From: Candidatus Margulisiibacteriota bacterium
GTDB lineage: Bacteria; Margulisbacteria; WOR-1; XYC2-FULL-46-14; JAHJBW01
Length of the DNA: 21,758 bases
Assembly: GCA_018813405.1 (NCBI GenBank)
Contig: JAHJBW010000125.1
Location: 1-21,758, forward strand
Direction: 5' to 3'
Below are positions 20,996 through 21,758 of this stretch, one piece after another. The notes under the pieces are model-generated. The model saw only the letters and a program-made list of their open reading frames with translations, made no database searches and was not told the origin of the DNA. Numbering within the stretch: the stretch's first letter is position 1; each line of letters opens with the position of its first letter. The position numbers were made by a program, and so were the translations under genes.

Positions 20996-21079
20996 TTACA
21001 AATGGTTGACAATTTCAGATAGCTAGCTTGACAATTGGCCAATTTGTGATTTACAATTGCATTACAAATGGTTGACAAT
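20996..21079 (+). repeat. 18-base direct repeats and palindrome in the HTH-ATPase promoter
   Basis: TTACAAATGGTTGACAAT occurs exactly at 20996-21013 and 21062-21079, 66 bases apart start to start. Between them a third TTGACAAT lies at 21028-21035, and the perfect palindrome AATTGGCCAATT at 21033-21044 overlaps it. The copies bracket the predicted promoter, a layout expected of operator sites for a DNA-binding regulator, possibly the adjacent winged-helix protein itself. Confidence 0.75.
21028..21057 (+). promoter_or_regulatory. Candidate promoter of the HTH-ATPase gene
   Basis: TTGACA (21028-21033) and TACAAT (21052-21057) are separated by 18 bases, giving exact and 5/6 matches to sigma-70 boxes. 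The start site would be near 21064, ahead of an AAAGGA ribosome site. The palindrome at 21033-21044 lies between the two boxes, where a bound protein would block polymerase. Confidence 0.5.
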
Positions 21080-21097
21080 ATTTTAACAAAGGAAATA

Positions 21098-21758
21098 ATG
21101 CTCGAATTTGCTTATCACAAAGGCAAAATCGTTACCCGTGATTTTGTGAGTCAGTTCAGTGTCTCAAGGCAGTACGTAAGCTCTTTGATTTCTGATTTGG
21201 TTGCCGAAAATAAGCTCATTAAGATAGGATCTACTAAGAAAGCGTTTTATGTGTTGCCTGCATATGCCGAGAAACATAAAGATATTTATCCTATACGCTA
21301 TCAAACGGCTTTTAGCAACAGTGGCCTGGAAGAGCACAGGGTCCTCGATCAAATTGAGCGAGCCTTTCCGCCGCTAAAAGAGCTGCCGGAAAATGTCTCG
21401 AGCATTTTTGCTTTTGCTTTTTCAGGGATGCTTAATAATGCCATAGAACACTCTGAATCGTCTCGCATCGGAGTTGAGGTGGCTATTCAAAACGAAACAC
21501 TTTCTTTTGTTGTCAGTGATTCTGGTCTTGGTGTTTTCCGAAACATTAAAAAGAAAAGAAAATTGGGATCAGAGCTTGAGGCTATTCAGGATCTAATGAA
21601 GGGCAAAACAACAACTATGCCAAAATCTCATTCGGGTGAAGGAATTTTTTTCACTTCAAAAGTAGGGGATTTATTTGTTTTGGATAGTTATGGTCGCATA
21701 TTTATTGTTGACAATAAAAGAGCAGATGTGTTCATTGATGAAACAAAGAAACTTAAAA
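21098..21758 (+). CDS. Winged-HTH protein with histidine-kinase-like ATPase domain (runs off window)
   Basis: I choose the ATG at 21098, which has an AAAGGA site 4 bases upstream; the ATG at 21068 has none and lies inside an operator-like repeat. The visible 220 residues start with a winged helix-turn-helix (about 1-55, VTRDFVSQFSVSRQYVSSLISDLVAENKLIKIG). A linker follows, then a GHKL ATPase: the N-box SGMLNNAIEHSE (Asn113/Asn114), the G1 box VSDSGLGV (Asp141) and the G2-like SHSGEGIFF (residues 177-184). There is no dimerisation/phosphoacceptor histidine domain, so this is not an ordinary sensor kinase. Similar proteins often continue into a STAS-like DUF4325 domain, which would lie beyond the window. 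Function unknown; a regulator controlled by nucleotide binding is plausible. Confidence 0.82.
   Translation, partial: MLEFAYHKGKIVTRDFVSQFSVSRQYVSSLISDLVAENKLIKIGSTKKAFYVLPAYAEKHKDIYPIRYQTAFSNSGLEEHRVLDQIERAFPPLKELPENVSSIFAFAFSGMLNNAIEHSESSRIGVEVAIQNETLSFVVSDSGLGVFRNIKKKRKLGSELEAIQDLMKGKTTTMPKSHSGEGIFFTSKVGDLFVLDSYGRIFIVDNKRADVFIDETKKLK

Noticed and set aside
1..21758. tRNA, rRNA or CRISPR features
   Set aside because: No conserved rRNA segments, tRNA-like cloverleaf with TTCRA arm, or regularly spaced repeat array was seen. The only exact longer direct repeats noticed are the 18-base pair near 21000 and the parS copies.

Overview
This window looks like the replication-origin neighbourhood of an uncultivated bacterial chromosome. 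The order gyrA-gyrB-dciA-dnaN-[origin]-dnaA-[origin]-rpmH-rnpA-yidD-yidC-jag-mnmE is the classic bacterial oriC arrangement. The lineage cannot be fixed from sequence alone. The gene mix, plus a GyrB intein closely resembling the one remembered from Synechocystis, would fit a candidate phylum near Cyanobacteria such as Margulisbacteria/WOR-1, but this is only a guess.

Left arm (1-4304). A 5'-truncated hisC is followed by glycine-cleavage genes on the plus strand: gcvT, a small two-helix membrane protein, gcvH and gcvPA. No gcvPB follows. Instead two minus-strand envelope genes converge on gcvPA: a GerMN-domain protein and a YgaP/DUF2892-like membrane protein.

Origin block (4354-16425). Minus-strand dnaN-dciA-gyrB-gyrA form a tightly overlapping operon without recF. 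gyrB carries an in-frame 306-residue HNH intein directly after the toprim EGDSAGG motif. DnaA boxes lie on both sides of dnaA. A helically phased array and a DnaA-trio-like AT-rich tract sit between dnaN and dnaA, and a three-box cluster sits upstream of dnaA, which suggests a bipartite origin. To the right, rpmH-rnpA-yidD-yidC-jag-mnmE run on the plus strand from a consensus sigma-70-type promoter. Their junctions overlap or are tight, and several start codons are GTG or TTG.

Right arm (16426-21758). folD follows a pair of perfect DnaA boxes. A 540-base gap holds a decayed RAYT (IS200-like, REP-associated) transposase bracketed by inverted GTAG-type palindromes, and next to it a parS site with half-sites. 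A second perfect parS lies inside mnmE. The minus strand then carries an operon of a DegT-type aminotransferase, a Gfo/Idh/MocA oxidoreductase and the RseP-type site-2 protease. Divergent from it is a gene running off the window that encodes a winged helix-turn-helix fused to a histidine-kinase-like ATPase domain, preceded by repeated operator-like sequences.

Functionally the window joins replication initiation (DnaA, DnaN, DciA, gyrase), segregation sites (parS), membrane-protein insertion and RNA maturation (YidC, YidD, RnpA, Jag), tRNA modification (MnmE) and one-carbon metabolism (GcvT/H/PA, FolD). The least expected elements are the gyrB intein, the RAYT relic with its palindromes, a palindromic repeat inside gcvPA, and the HTH-ATPase gene with its repeat-rich promoter. 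No rRNA, tRNA or CRISPR array was seen.
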